Source of the DNA: Muribaculum intestinale
Lineage (GTDB): Bacteria > Bacteroidota > Bacteroidia > Bacteroidales > Muribaculaceae
Direction of reading: 5' to 3'
Assembly: GCF_002201515.1 (NCBI RefSeq)
Contig: NZ_CP021421.1
Location: 744,001-808,000, forward strand
Length of the DNA: 64,000 nt
The notes beneath the pieces are model-generated. The model had not been told where the DNA came from and searched no databases. It worked only from the letters and a program-made list of their open reading frames with translations. Both the position numbers and the translations under genes were made by a program. This document shows, in pieces, positions 50,327 through 58,439 of this stretch. Within the stretch, counting starts at the first letter, position 1. Every line of letters begins with the position of its first letter.

Positions 50327-51325
50327 TTAGTTAGCGGGTTCAACATTAGTTTCAGTTGCTTCGTCGCAAACTGCGGCGGAACATTCTTTCTTTGAGCCAT
50401 TGAGGTAATCAACGAACTCAAGCACACGGCGCCACTGGCCGATAGTCTCAATTTGCTTCTCGATGCGCTCGGGAGTAGCCTGATACTGAGCAGCCATTTC
50501 GGGGTTGCTCTTGAGCTCCTGCATCTGAGTTTCGGCAGCCTTGAGTTCTTCAGCAGAGGGGAGCTGGTCGTAATCAAAACGGTCGGCGGGAACACCTACC
50601 ATCTTGCCGAGCACTTCCTTGTACTGGTCGCGGAGAGCTGCATCTTTCTTATAGAAGTCGTTGTGGGCGTTGACTGTGAATACAATAGCCTGAGCGATGA
50701 AGAGCACGATTACGATTGATGTCCACCAGCAACCGATTGTCTTCAGACGGCTTACCCATACGTTGTTGTCCCAGCCGATAGTATGGAACATCGACCAGAA
50801 ACCATGGTTCATGTGGAACCACAATGCGATGAAGCCGATGATATAGATTACCGGAGTAGCCCAGCTGCTGAATGCTTCCTGAATAAACAAGGTACCCATC
50901 GAGGGAGGAAGCACTTCTTCTACACCACGGATTTCAACGAGCTGCATCTTTGCCCAGAACTGAATCAGGTGGACAACGAGGAATGCGAGCACTACGACAC
51001 CGAGCACGAGCATGTTCTGTGACGACCATTCAACACTCTTGGGGATAGAGTTGATGGCATAGCGGTTGTTGCCACGGGCCTTGCGGTTCTGCAGGGTCAG
51101 CCACACGGCATAGATAATGTGAATGATGAAAAGCACGGCCAGGCCCATCGACGCTACGAGAGCGTACCAGTTGGCACCCAGAAACTCGCAAATCACGTTG
51201 TAGGAAGCGGGATACACGATCGCTACCGCGTTCATCAAGCAGTGGAAAGTTACAAATAGGACGAGGCAGATGCCGGTAACGGCCATCACCAGTTTACGTC
51301 CTATAGACGAGCTTGTTAACCACAT
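50327..51325 (-). CDS. frdC: Fumarate reductase cytochrome b subunit with C-terminal extension
   Basis: This 332-residue protein has an N-terminal part (1-218) that is the five-helix di-heme cytochrome b of B-type fumarate reductases, with candidate heme ligands in FVTFHCLMN, IIHIIYAVW, LVVHLIQFW and the ALWFHMNHGFWSMFHTIGW segment. Homologues usually end near 220-230 residues. Here about 110 hydrophilic residues follow the last helix (NDFYKKDAALRDQYKEVL...SAEELKAAETQMQELK...ETNVEPAN), Glu/Gln-rich and probably helical in the cytoplasm. The tail continues in frame without interruption and is not part of frdA. Confidence 0.9.
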   Translation of the reverse strand: MWLTSSSIGRKLVMAVTGICLVLFVTFHCLMNAVAIVYPASYNVICEFLGANWYALVASMGLAVLFIIHIIYAVWLTLQNRKARGNNRYAINSIPKSVEWSSQNMLVLGVVVLAFLVVHLIQFWAKMQLVEIRGVEEVLPPSMGTLFIQEAFSSWATPVIYIIGFIALWFHMNHGFWSMFHTIGWDNNVWVSRLKTIGCWWTSIVIVLFIAQAIVFTVNAHNDFYKKDAALRDQYKEVLGKMVGVPADRFDYDQLPSAEELKAAETQMQELKSNPEMAAQYQATPERIEKQIETIGQWRRVLEFVDYLNGSKKECSAAVCDEATETNVEPAN

Positions 51326-51485
51326 AGTAGTTTAATTTGGATTAAGTTAGTTATGTTATTTGATGTTCTGAATTACGGTATTATTGGGCCTCCTACAGAG
51401 ACACTGCGTACAAGACAAGCCTCCTGTATGCTTTTAGACCAACGCTCAATCTTGCTGACAAAAAGGCATTATCGACTTGGATATG

Positions 51486-51517
51486 CAAATTTAAGACAAA
51501 TTACAAACCGACACAAA
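51486..51517 (-). promoter_or_regulatory. Promoter of the frdCAB operon
   Basis: On the minus strand TTTG (51517-51514), a 20-nt spacer and TAAATTTG (51493-51486) form a full promoter. The leader to the frdC ATG is about 155 nt and contains two AGGAGGC stretches. Confidence 0.7.
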
Positions 51518-51714
51518 CATTACGGAAAAAATTCGCTAATTTATCATACCACATTTTTTTCTGCCCACATGCCAATAGCGCCACACAACGGCTTTTTTAG
51601 TAACGATTCTCTCATTTTTGGCCATTTGCGGCACCATTTATATGTTATAAAACACAAATCAAAAAATTCCCCTAAAAATATTGTAATAATGTAATCAAAA
51701 ATAGCTAAACTTGC

Positions 51715-51757
51715 ACATGATTTCGAGCAAATCAACACATGATTACATATATCATGT
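51715..51757. repeat. Three ACATGAT half-sites upstream of the frd promoter
   Basis: ACATGAT occurs at 51715-51721 and 51737-51743 as a direct repeat 22 bp apart, and as the inverted form ATCATGT at 51751-51757. The second and third form a palindrome with a 7-nt spacer. Confidence 0.5.
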
Positions 51758-52033
51758 CATGTATAGCCTGATTTCAATCATTCTAACATACACACCTAAT
51801 AACAGCTTTTACTAAACTTATAGTTTAATTTTACCTTAAAACCACCAGACAGACATTAAAATCTACATTCTAAGAACTCTAAAACAGTAGATAGATTTCT
51901 CATGAATGGAAAGGCGGCAGAACTTGTGATAAGCGAGGCCGTCTGTTTTTTTTACCCGCACAGGAATACCATGTCACGAAAAGGACAATATATCTACTCC
52001 CGCACTATACATTATATATACAAGCTCCAAAAT
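51758..52033. other. AT-rich region with no clear gene
   Basis: Between the ACATGAT sites and the ompA terminator I see AT-rich DNA. A 65-codon plus-strand frame at 51902-52099 runs through the terminator hairpin and has no promoter or protein-like composition, so I do not call it a gene. Confidence 0.5.
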
Positions 52034-52066
52034 AAAAAAAGCCTCCGGAAATCCGGAGGCTTTTTT
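52034..52066. terminator. Strong intrinsic terminator of the OmpA-type gene
   Basis: GCCTCCGGA / TCCGGAGGC arms with a two-base loop are flanked by seven A and six T residues, so the hairpin has a U tail in both directions. It lies 64 nt after the ompA-type stop codon. Confidence 0.95.
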
Positions 52067-52129
52067 CATATCGACTGCAAGAGTCGTTATATCTGCTGAG
52101 CAATCTTTTCTGCTACAGAGCGTGTGGGA

Positions 52130-53332
52130 TTAGTTCTGAGAGAAGATTACGATACGGTTCCAGTTGTTTACGTCGTAAACCTGAGAGTCGGAACCTTCAG
52201 CCTTGATTGTGAGACGGTCGGCAGGAATACCATACTCTTTTGTAAGCATGTTGTATACATTCTGTGCACGACGCTCTGAAAGCTTCATGTTGTAAGATGC
52301 AGTACCGGTATCCTTGTCAGCATAACCCTTGATTACAACGTTGCTGTTGGGGTTGGCCTTCATCCACTGTGCGATGTTATATACATTGACAGTCTCGGTA
52401 GAAGTAATCTTGGCAGAGTTAATGGTGAAGCGTACGGTAGAGAGCAGAGGAGCCTGTGCGTCGGGACATTCGGGAGCTACAACCTCGGGGCAGGGGAGCT
52501 GAGCCTCAGCTGCTGCGAGAGCGGCACCGCATGTAGCGAGAGCACCACGAAGATCATTTACCTGACCGTTGAGCTGGTTGATGTAGCCAAGATAATCGCA
52601 GGGATTGAAGCTCTTGAACTCACGGCCACCGAAGTTGATGTTGAAACCGCCGAGTACGTTGAGGTTCATGTCAACATTCTGGCCGATTGCAGAGCCGTCG
52701 AATTCGTCGCCGAAGAGACCGTAGCGGCCTTCTGCAAAGAAGTCAACATACTTGCAGAGACGGAAACGGAGCTGAAGACCAACTGATACCGGGAACTCCC
52801 ATACGCGGGTCTTTACGGCACCGTGCTGTGTGTAGAGCGCGGGATCATGAGCCCAACCCCATGAACGGGAAACTCCTAAACCTACAAAAGGAATCACACT
52901 TAAGAAACGGTCGGATTTCACACTGCCGAAACTGTTGAACATATCCCACATAAGGTCAGCATTGGCATTGATGTATTTTGCCTTGTTGTAGCCATCGGCG
53001 TCAACATGGTAAGCACCGCCGGTAGCACCGATACGCCATGCCAGATAAGGGCTGAACCACTTACCAAAGGCGATATTGTAGGAGGCAGTGATGTGACGGT
53101 GATGTTCCTGGCCGTCAGCGATACGGTCGGTCATCGGGAGCTCCATACCGGCGCCAATCTGGAGGAACCAGTTGGCTCCGCGCTCTGAGTAGAAGTGGTC
53201 ACCACACTCCACAGCTTCAGTCTCAGTGATGGTAACTTCCTCAACAGCTACAGCTTCCTGTGCGGTAGCAACATTTGCTGAAAGCAGCATTGCGCCGCAG
53301 GCAGCAAAACCGAAAAGGATGTTCTTTTTCAT
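52130..53332 (-). CDS. OmpA-family outer-membrane porin
   Basis: This 400-residue protein has a signal peptide (about 1-24), an acidic short linker (VAVEEVTITETEAVE), an N-terminal beta-barrel (about 45-245 with alternating aromatic strands) and a C-terminal OmpA peptidoglycan-binding domain (about 295-400: SSTVRFTINSAKI-like start, VIKGYADKDTGTASYNMKLSERRAQNVYNMLT). A Cys-containing stretch (CGAALAAAEAQLPCPEVVAPECPD) links the two parts. It is an abundant structural protein joining the outer membrane to peptidoglycan. A long 5' leader with a hairpin suggests post-transcriptional control. Confidence 0.93.
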   Translation of the reverse strand: MKKNILFGFAACGAMLLSANVATAQEAVAVEEVTITETEAVECGDHFYSERGANWFLQIGAGMELPMTDRIADGQEHHRHITASYNIAFGKWFSPYLAWRIGATGGAYHVDADGYNKAKYINANADLMWDMFNSFGSVKSDRFLSVIPFVGLGVSRSWGWAHDPALYTQHGAVKTRVWEFPVSVGLQLRFRLCKYVDFFAEGRYGLFGDEFDGSAIGQNVDMNLNVLGGFNINFGGREFKSFNPCDYLGYINQLNGQVNDLRGALATCGAALAAAEAQLPCPEVVAPECPDAQAPLLSTVRFTINSAKITSTETVNVYNIAQWMKANPNSNVVIKGYADKDTGTASYNMKLSERRAQNVYNMLTKEYGIPADRLTIKAEGSDSQVYDVNNWNRIVIFSQN

Positions 53333-53381
53333 TCTCTTAAGTTTTTAATTTATACAATTTGTTTTAACCCTTCTTTATACG

Positions 53382-53411
53382 GGCAGCCTTCAAGGCTTTC
53401 CGCAGGCTGCC
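53382..53411 (-). promoter_or_regulatory. Hairpin in the 5' leader of the OmpA-type gene
   Basis: GGCAGCC / GGCTGCC arms enclose 16 nt that contain an inner GCC/GGC pair. It lies inside the ~150-nt leader, about 50 nt before the ATG, and could affect mRNA stability or bind a small RNA. Confidence 0.5.
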
Positions 53412-53488
53412 GGTAGAAGGCAGCGACTTGTTTTGTGATTTTGCTATTGTAACGCCGCGCGTTTACCGTTTGTTCAGCAAAATTTTCA

Positions 53489-53520
53489 CAAAGGTAAAGT
53501 ATAATTAGAATCTCTGCAAC
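53489..53520 (-). promoter_or_regulatory. Promoter of the OmpA-type gene
   Basis: On the minus strand GTTG (53520-53517), a 20-nt spacer and TACCTTTG (53496-53489) match the consensus. The start near 53482 gives a leader of about 150 nt. Confidence 0.7.
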
Positions 53521-53651
53521 TTTTTTCGACAAATTTTAACACTATAATGTTAAAATCAGGACTACGTTAAAATCAATTAATCACTGAAATTCAGCAATAT
53601 ATAGGTTAGCACCCGGTTTAATGTTAATTTTACAATCAGAAATTTATGCTT

Positions 53652-53659
53652 ATATTTGC
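53652..53659 (+). promoter_or_regulatory. -7 element of the degenerate M23 gene
   Basis: TATATTTG gives a transcript start near 53665, between the TTG at 53656 and the ATG at 53683, and so supports the ATG start. The -33 region reads TTTT at the right distance. Confidence 0.6.
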
Positions 53660-53682
53660 AAAAACAAAAAAAACTCCGGATA

Positions 53683-54558
53683 ATGCCATCGTCCACTCCC
53701 ATATCTCCACCTGACCAGCCTCACCGTGGGCAGCGTGCACGCCACCGTCTGCGCACCCACCGGCGCTTCAGGCTCTCGTTCATCAACGAGAACACATTCA
53801 ACGAGGTGTGGACAATCGGCATGTCACAGCGCAAAGTAATTGCCAGTATCGCACTAATATTCGTAGCATTAGGATGCATGGCGGCAACACTCATAGTATT
53901 TACCCCACTGCGCACTCTCCTACCTGGATACCTCAAGCAGGAAGAGAGACAGAAGAACACAGTCAACGTATTCCGTGTCGACTCACTGTTGAAAGCCGGA
54001 CGAGAGACATCGGAATATCTGGCCACACTGAAATCAATCCTACAGGGCGACAGCTCAATAGTCACACATACCGGACAGCAGGCATCTGCAATCTCCAGCC
54101 ACTCAGTATCGCCCGATTCGCTGCTTCCGGCAACCCCGACAGAAGAACAGTTCGTAAGAATGATAGATGAACGCAAGCGCTACAGCATCGGCAACCACAC
54201 CTCCGCGCCCGGAGTATCAGCAATATTTCTTTTTCCGATAAGAGGAGCGCGCATGCTGTCCGACACTTCATCCGAACTTACTGTCGTAAGCCCTCCGCGC
54301 AATGCCACAGTCACATCCCCGGGCTCTGCCACTATCATAGCCACATCCTACTCCCCCTCGGGCCTATGGGCCGTAACCCTTCAGCACACAAACGGATATG
54401 TGACAATAATCGACGGATTGTCATCCTGCAGAGTAAAGGCCGGAGATTCCGTATCGGTCGGAGAAAGCCTTGGAAATGCCGACACATCCCACGACGTGAC
54501 CATACAGTTATGGAGCGCCGGGACACGGCTGAACCCACTCCGCGTCATGCCTATCTGA
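53683..54558 (+). CDS. M23/LytM-like envelope protein without catalytic residues
   Basis: This 291-residue protein has a basic cytoplasmic N-terminus (about 1-45), one transmembrane helix (about 56-78, VIASIALIFVALGCMAATLIVF), a periplasmic helical region (about 85-150) and a LytM-fold C-terminus (about 185-291, IFLFPIRGARMLSD...LWAVTLQHTNGYVTIIDGLSSCRVKAGDSVSVGESLGNADTSHDVTIQLW). Neither the HxxxD nor the HxH zinc motif is present, so it is probably a scaffold or regulator of other hydrolases. It heads the dxr-rseP gene run. Confidence 0.85.
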   Translation: MPSSTPISPPDQPHRGQRARHRLRTHRRFRLSFINENTFNEVWTIGMSQRKVIASIALIFVALGCMAATLIVFTPLRTLLPGYLKQEERQKNTVNVFRVDSLLKAGRETSEYLATLKSILQGDSSIVTHTGQQASAISSHSVSPDSLLPATPTEEQFVRMIDERKRYSIGNHTSAPGVSAIFLFPIRGARMLSDTSSELTVVSPPRNATVTSPGSATIIATSYSPSGLWAVTLQHTNGYVTIIDGLSSCRVKAGDSVSVGESLGNADTSHDVTIQLWSAGTRLNPLRVMPI

Positions 54559-54600
54559 CCGAATTTAAAGCCCCGGTTTCCATAATAGCGGAATTTACGC

Positions 54601-54608
54601 TATCTTTG
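54601..54608 (+). promoter_or_regulatory. -7 element of dxr
   Basis: TATCTTTG lies after the M23 stop codon, with GTTTC at about the -33 distance. The leader to the GTG is about 40 nt and is almost wholly the tandem repeat below. Confidence 0.6.
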
Positions 54609-54615
54609 CACCTAT

Positions 54616-54649
54616 ATTTATATATAGCCATTATTTATATATAGCCATT
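54616..54649 (+). repeat. Perfect 17-bp tandem duplication before the dxr start codon
   Basis: ATTTATATATAGCCATT occurs twice without a gap (54616-54632 and 54633-54649). The second copy ends 5 nt before the GTG at 54655, so copy number would change the leader and the ribosome-landing region. Confidence 0.9.
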
Positions 54650-54654
54650 AATCC

Positions 54655-55833
54655 GTGGACCCACAGAAAAAGATAGCCGTACTCGGGAGCACAGGCTCAA
54701 TAGGAGTACAGACACTTGATATAATCGCAGAATATCCCGACCGTTTCCGTGCCACAGTGCTTGTGGCCGGCCGCAACGTAGAGCTGCTAATCTCGCAGGC
54801 CCGTCAGCATCGTCCGAATCTCGCCGTAATAGCCGACGAGAGCCTCTACCCCACTCTGCGCGACGCTCTCGCCCCGCTCGGTATAGAGACCGCGGCAGGA
54901 GCCGATGCCATAACTGATGCTATGGAGCGCGACGACGTAGACACCGTGGTTACAGCCACTGTAGGCTACAGCGGCCTCGCCCCCACCCTGCGTGCCATCG
55001 ATGCCGGCAAGCAGATAGCCCTGGCCAACAAAGAGACAATGGTTGTAGCCGGAGAGCTTGTGACACGACGACTCGACAACTCACCCTCACGTATAATTCC
55101 CGTCGATTCCGAGCACTCGGCCATATACCAGTGTATGGCAGGAGAGGAATCATCAACAGTAAAAAAGCTGCTTATCACCGCCTCGGGAGGCCCCTTCCGC
55201 ACCCGCAGCATCGACGAACTGAGCAGTGTGACCGTACGCGACGCCCTCGCCCACCCCAATTGGTCGATGGGAGCCAAAATCACCATTGACTCAGCCACGA
55301 TGCTCAACAAAGCATTCGAGATAATCGAGGCACGCTGGCTGTTCGGCATCACCCCCGACCGCATTGAAGCGGTCGTGCATCCCCAGTCGATTGTACACTC
55401 CATGGTAGAGTTTACCGACGGATCGGTAAAAGCACAGCTCGGCATCCCTGACATGCATCTGCCCATACGCTATGCCCTCGGTGATGCCTCAAGGCTTGCC
55501 ACCAACCGTCCCGGTCTACGCCTGCAGGACTACGACCGACTCGAATTCTTCAGGCCCGACACCGAAAAATTTCCCCTCATCAACATGGCCTACTACGCGC
55601 TCGAACGCGGAGGCAATACCGCATGCGTGATAAACGCCGCCAACGAGATTGCTGTCGACGCATTCCTCCACGAGCGTATCGGCTACCTTGACATACAACG
55701 TACAATAGAATCTACGCTCAACGATGTGCCATTCATAGCCTCGCCTGGCTACGACGACTATGTTGCCACCAACACACTCGCCCGCCGCATAGCCGAGGAG
55801 CATACCAAGAGCCGGTTCGACAAGAAGAGATAA
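54655..55833 (+). CDS. dxr: 1-deoxy-D-xylulose-5-phosphate reductoisomerase
   Basis: This 392-residue enzyme makes MEP from DXP with NADPH in the non-mevalonate isoprenoid pathway. NADPH-binding GSTGSIGVQTLDI (11-23), the ANKETMVVAGELV segment, the metal/substrate motif PVDSEHSAIYQC and SGGPFR, and the NWSMGAKITIDSATMLNKAFEIIEA motif are all present. The start is GTG, because the first downstream Met is too late. A 17-bp tandem repeat forms the leader. rseP begins four bases after the stop codon. Confidence 0.97.
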   Translation: MDPQKKIAVLGSTGSIGVQTLDIIAEYPDRFRATVLVAGRNVELLISQARQHRPNLAVIADESLYPTLRDALAPLGIETAAGADAITDAMERDDVDTVVTATVGYSGLAPTLRAIDAGKQIALANKETMVVAGELVTRRLDNSPSRIIPVDSEHSAIYQCMAGEESSTVKKLLITASGGPFRTRSIDELSSVTVRDALAHPNWSMGAKITIDSATMLNKAFEIIEARWLFGITPDRIEAVVHPQSIVHSMVEFTDGSVKAQLGIPDMHLPIRYALGDASRLATNRPGLRLQDYDRLEFFRPDTEKFPLINMAYYALERGGNTACVINAANEIAVDAFLHERIGYLDIQRTIESTLNDVPFIASPGYDDYVATNTLARRIAEEHTKSRFDKKR

Positions 55834-55837
55834 CACA

Positions 55838-57199
55838 ATGGACGCATTTCTGATAAAAGCGGCGCAACTGATTGCCGCATTTGCCCTGCTCGTGATAATA
55901 CATGAGTTCGGACACTATATTTTCGCCCGCATGTTCGGGATTAAAGTTGAGAAATTCTACCTGTTCTTCGACCCTTGGTTCTCGTTGGTAAAATGGCGGC
56001 CAAAGAAAAAGGCGACTAAAGACACCGTCGACAACCGCGCTACATGGCGCGACACCGAGTATGGCATCGGCTGGCTGCCGCTGGGCGGCTATGTGAAAAT
56101 CGCAGGTATGATTGACGAGTCGATGGACAAAGAGCAGATGAGCAAGCCCGCGCAGCCCTGGGAATTCCGCTCCAAGCCGGCATGGCAGCGCCTGCTGGTG
56201 ATGGTAGCCGGAGTGCTCATGAACTTCATTCTCGCCATAATCATCTATGCCGGCATAGCATGGTACTGGGGCGAGAAATATATCGAATACCGCGACGCCA
56301 AGGAAGGCATGGAGTATGCACAGTCGGCAAAGGAAATCGGATTCCGCGACGGCGACATACCCCTTCTCGCCGACGGCGAGGAGATGTACGCCTCCGACCC
56401 GTCAAGTCTGCTTAAAATGGTAGAGGCAAAGACTGTGACGGTACTGCGCGACGGACGCGACTCAGTAGAAATAGCCATACCGGAAAACTTCATTTTCCGC
56501 GTCAATGACGACAAGGGCTTCTTCACATACCGTCTGCCCGTAGTTGTCGACAACACCGTCAGCGGAGAACCCGCCGACAAAGCCGGACTGAAAACCGGCG
56601 ACCGCATACGCACCATCAACGGAGAGCCCGCATCGACCTATACCGATTTCACCCGGCTACTCGCCGAAAACGGAGGCAAGGAAATCGAGCTCGGCATCGT
56701 CCGCGACGGACATCCCGCCGACATCGCCATCACTCCGACCGAAGGCGGCAAAATCGGTATCCAGCTACGCCCAATCACCGACATCTACCCTGTACACGTA
56801 AAGCGCTACGGCCTCCTTGAGTCGATACCCAAGGGTTGGGAAAACGGCACAGGAAAACTGTCGGCCTACGTCAGCTCGATGAAATACGTGGCCACAGCCG
56901 AGGGAGCCAAGAGCCTTGGTGGATTCGGCGCCATCGGCAACATGTTTCCCGACCGATGGAGCTGGATATCATTCTGGGAAATCACCGCATTCCTCTCGGT
57001 AGCTCTCGCATTCATGAATATCCTGCCCATTCCGGCGCTCGACGGCGGGCATATCATGTTTCTGCTCTACGAAATCATATCGCGGCGCAAACCCTCCGAG
57101 AAATTCATGGAGTATGCCCAGATATGCGGCATGGCATTCCTGTTCATACTGCTCCTCTATGCCAATGGCAACGACCTCTACCGGTTCTTCTTAAAATAA
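55838..57199 (+). CDS. rseP: Site-2 metalloprotease RseP
   Basis: This 453-residue membrane protease has the zinc motif HEFGH at 22-26 in the first transmembrane helix, one clear PDZ domain (about 235-310, GEPADKAGLKTGDRIRTINGEP) with a second degenerate one before it (about 150-215), and the C-terminal membrane motif NILPIPALDGGH that holds the third zinc ligand. It cleaves anti-sigma factors or signal-peptide remnants inside the membrane. It lies directly after dxr, a common bacterial order. Confidence 0.95.
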   Translation: MDAFLIKAAQLIAAFALLVIIHEFGHYIFARMFGIKVEKFYLFFDPWFSLVKWRPKKKATKDTVDNRATWRDTEYGIGWLPLGGYVKIAGMIDESMDKEQMSKPAQPWEFRSKPAWQRLLVMVAGVLMNFILAIIIYAGIAWYWGEKYIEYRDAKEGMEYAQSAKEIGFRDGDIPLLADGEEMYASDPSSLLKMVEAKTVTVLRDGRDSVEIAIPENFIFRVNDDKGFFTYRLPVVVDNTVSGEPADKAGLKTGDRIRTINGEPASTYTDFTRLLAENGGKEIELGIVRDGHPADIAITPTEGGKIGIQLRPITDIYPVHVKRYGLLESIPKGWENGTGKLSAYVSSMKYVATAEGAKSLGGFGAIGNMFPDRWSWISFWEITAFLSVALAFMNILPIPALDGGHIMFLLYEIISRRKPSEKFMEYAQICGMAFLFILLLYANGNDLYRFFLK

Positions 57200-57221
57200 A
57201 GCCTCTCCTTATTAATATATT

Positions 57222-58406
57222 ATGGAATATCCACGCATCACACTGCGCCGTGGCAAAGAACAGTCGCTTGAGCGATTCCACCCCTGGGTGTTCTCAGGAG
57301 CAGTGGCCGACACCCCCGACACTATCGAAGAAGGCGATATCGTAGCGGTGTACACAAGCGACGGCCGCATGATAGGCGTAGGCCACTATCAGATAGGCAG
57401 CATCACCGTGCGCATACTCGCCTGGGGCGACAAGGCCATTGACGAAGCATTCTTCTCCGACAGACTCAACGAAGCGTTTCGCATGCGGCAGGCTCTCGGA
57501 CTGATACGCGACGACAACAACGCCTACAGGCTCGTACATGGCGAAGGCGACTTCCTGCCCGGACTTATTGTCGACATATATGGCGACACAGCGGTGCTGC
57601 AGGCCCACTCGCCGGGAATGCACTTTATGCGCGACACTATAGCGCGCGCACTCACTGCTCTTCCCGAAGCCGGCATCGCCAACGTATATTACAAATCAGA
57701 AACCACACTCCCCTACAAGGCCCATCTCGACCCACAGAACGAATATATCATCGGAGCCTTCTCAACCAACGTAGCGATTGAAAACGGCCTGCGCTTCAAC
57801 ATCGACTGGCTGAAAGGGCAGAAGACCGGATTTTTCGTAGACCAGCGCGACAACCGCGCCCTGCTTGAAAAATACGCCACCGGTCGTCGCGTACTCAACA
57901 TGTTCTGCTACACCGGAGGATTCTCGGTATATGCAATGCGCGGAGGCGCCACGATGGTCCACTCCGTCGACAGCTCGGCCAAGGCAGTGACCCTCACCGA
58001 AGCAAACGTCGAGCTCAACTTCCCCGGCGACAGCCGCCACAAGGCCATAGCCCAGGACGCGTTCAACTATCTTGCCGAGATGGAGCATGGCGCCTTCGAC
58101 CTCATCATTCTCGACCCCCCGGCATTTGCAAAGCACCGCAGCGCACTGAAAAACGCCCTCACAGGCTACCGACGCCTCAACGCAGCCGCATTCTCCAAAA
58201 TCGCACCCGGAGGCATCCTATTCACATTCTCATGCTCCCAGGCTGTAAGCCGCGAACAGTTCCGCCTCGCAGTATTCTCGGCAGCAGCACAGAGCGGACG
58301 CAAGGTGCGTATACTACATCAGCTCACACAGCCGGCCGACCATCCGGTCAACATATATCACCCCGAAGGCGAATACCTGAAGGGACTTATCCTTTACGTC
58401 GAATAG
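57222..58406 (+). CDS. rlmI: 23S rRNA (cytosine) methyltransferase, RlmI type
   Basis: This 394-residue class I SAM methyltransferase has an N-terminal PUA domain (about 1-80), a beta-barrel linker and a Rossmann domain with VLNMFCYTGGFSVYAMRGGA (motif I), FDLIILDPPAFAK (motif IV) and FTFSCSQAVSREQF holding a catalytic-type Cys. E. coli RlmI methylates C1962 of 23S rRNA. The close relative RlmK/L shares the fold, so the exact target is inferred. It follows rseP by 22 nt. Confidence 0.88.
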   Translation: MEYPRITLRRGKEQSLERFHPWVFSGAVADTPDTIEEGDIVAVYTSDGRMIGVGHYQIGSITVRILAWGDKAIDEAFFSDRLNEAFRMRQALGLIRDDNNAYRLVHGEGDFLPGLIVDIYGDTAVLQAHSPGMHFMRDTIARALTALPEAGIANVYYKSETTLPYKAHLDPQNEYIIGAFSTNVAIENGLRFNIDWLKGQKTGFFVDQRDNRALLEKYATGRRVLNMFCYTGGFSVYAMRGGATMVHSVDSSAKAVTLTEANVELNFPGDSRHKAIAQDAFNYLAEMEHGAFDLIILDPPAFAKHRSALKNALTGYRRLNAAAFSKIAPGGILFTFSCSQAVSREQFRLAVFSAAAQSGRKVRILHQLTQPADHPVNIYHPEGEYLKGLILYVE

Positions 58407-58439
58407 ACTCCCCACGTATATCTGTTATTATCCTAAAAA

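Noticed and set aside
51353..51694. 113-codon plus-strand frame upstream of the frd operon
   Set aside because: It covers the frd promoter and leader on the opposite strand, its composition changes along its length, and it has no promoter of its own.
51902..52099. 65-codon plus-strand frame before the ompA terminator
   Set aside because: It runs through a strong terminator hairpin, so the end of the peptide is dictated by the hairpin sequence. It does not look protein-like.
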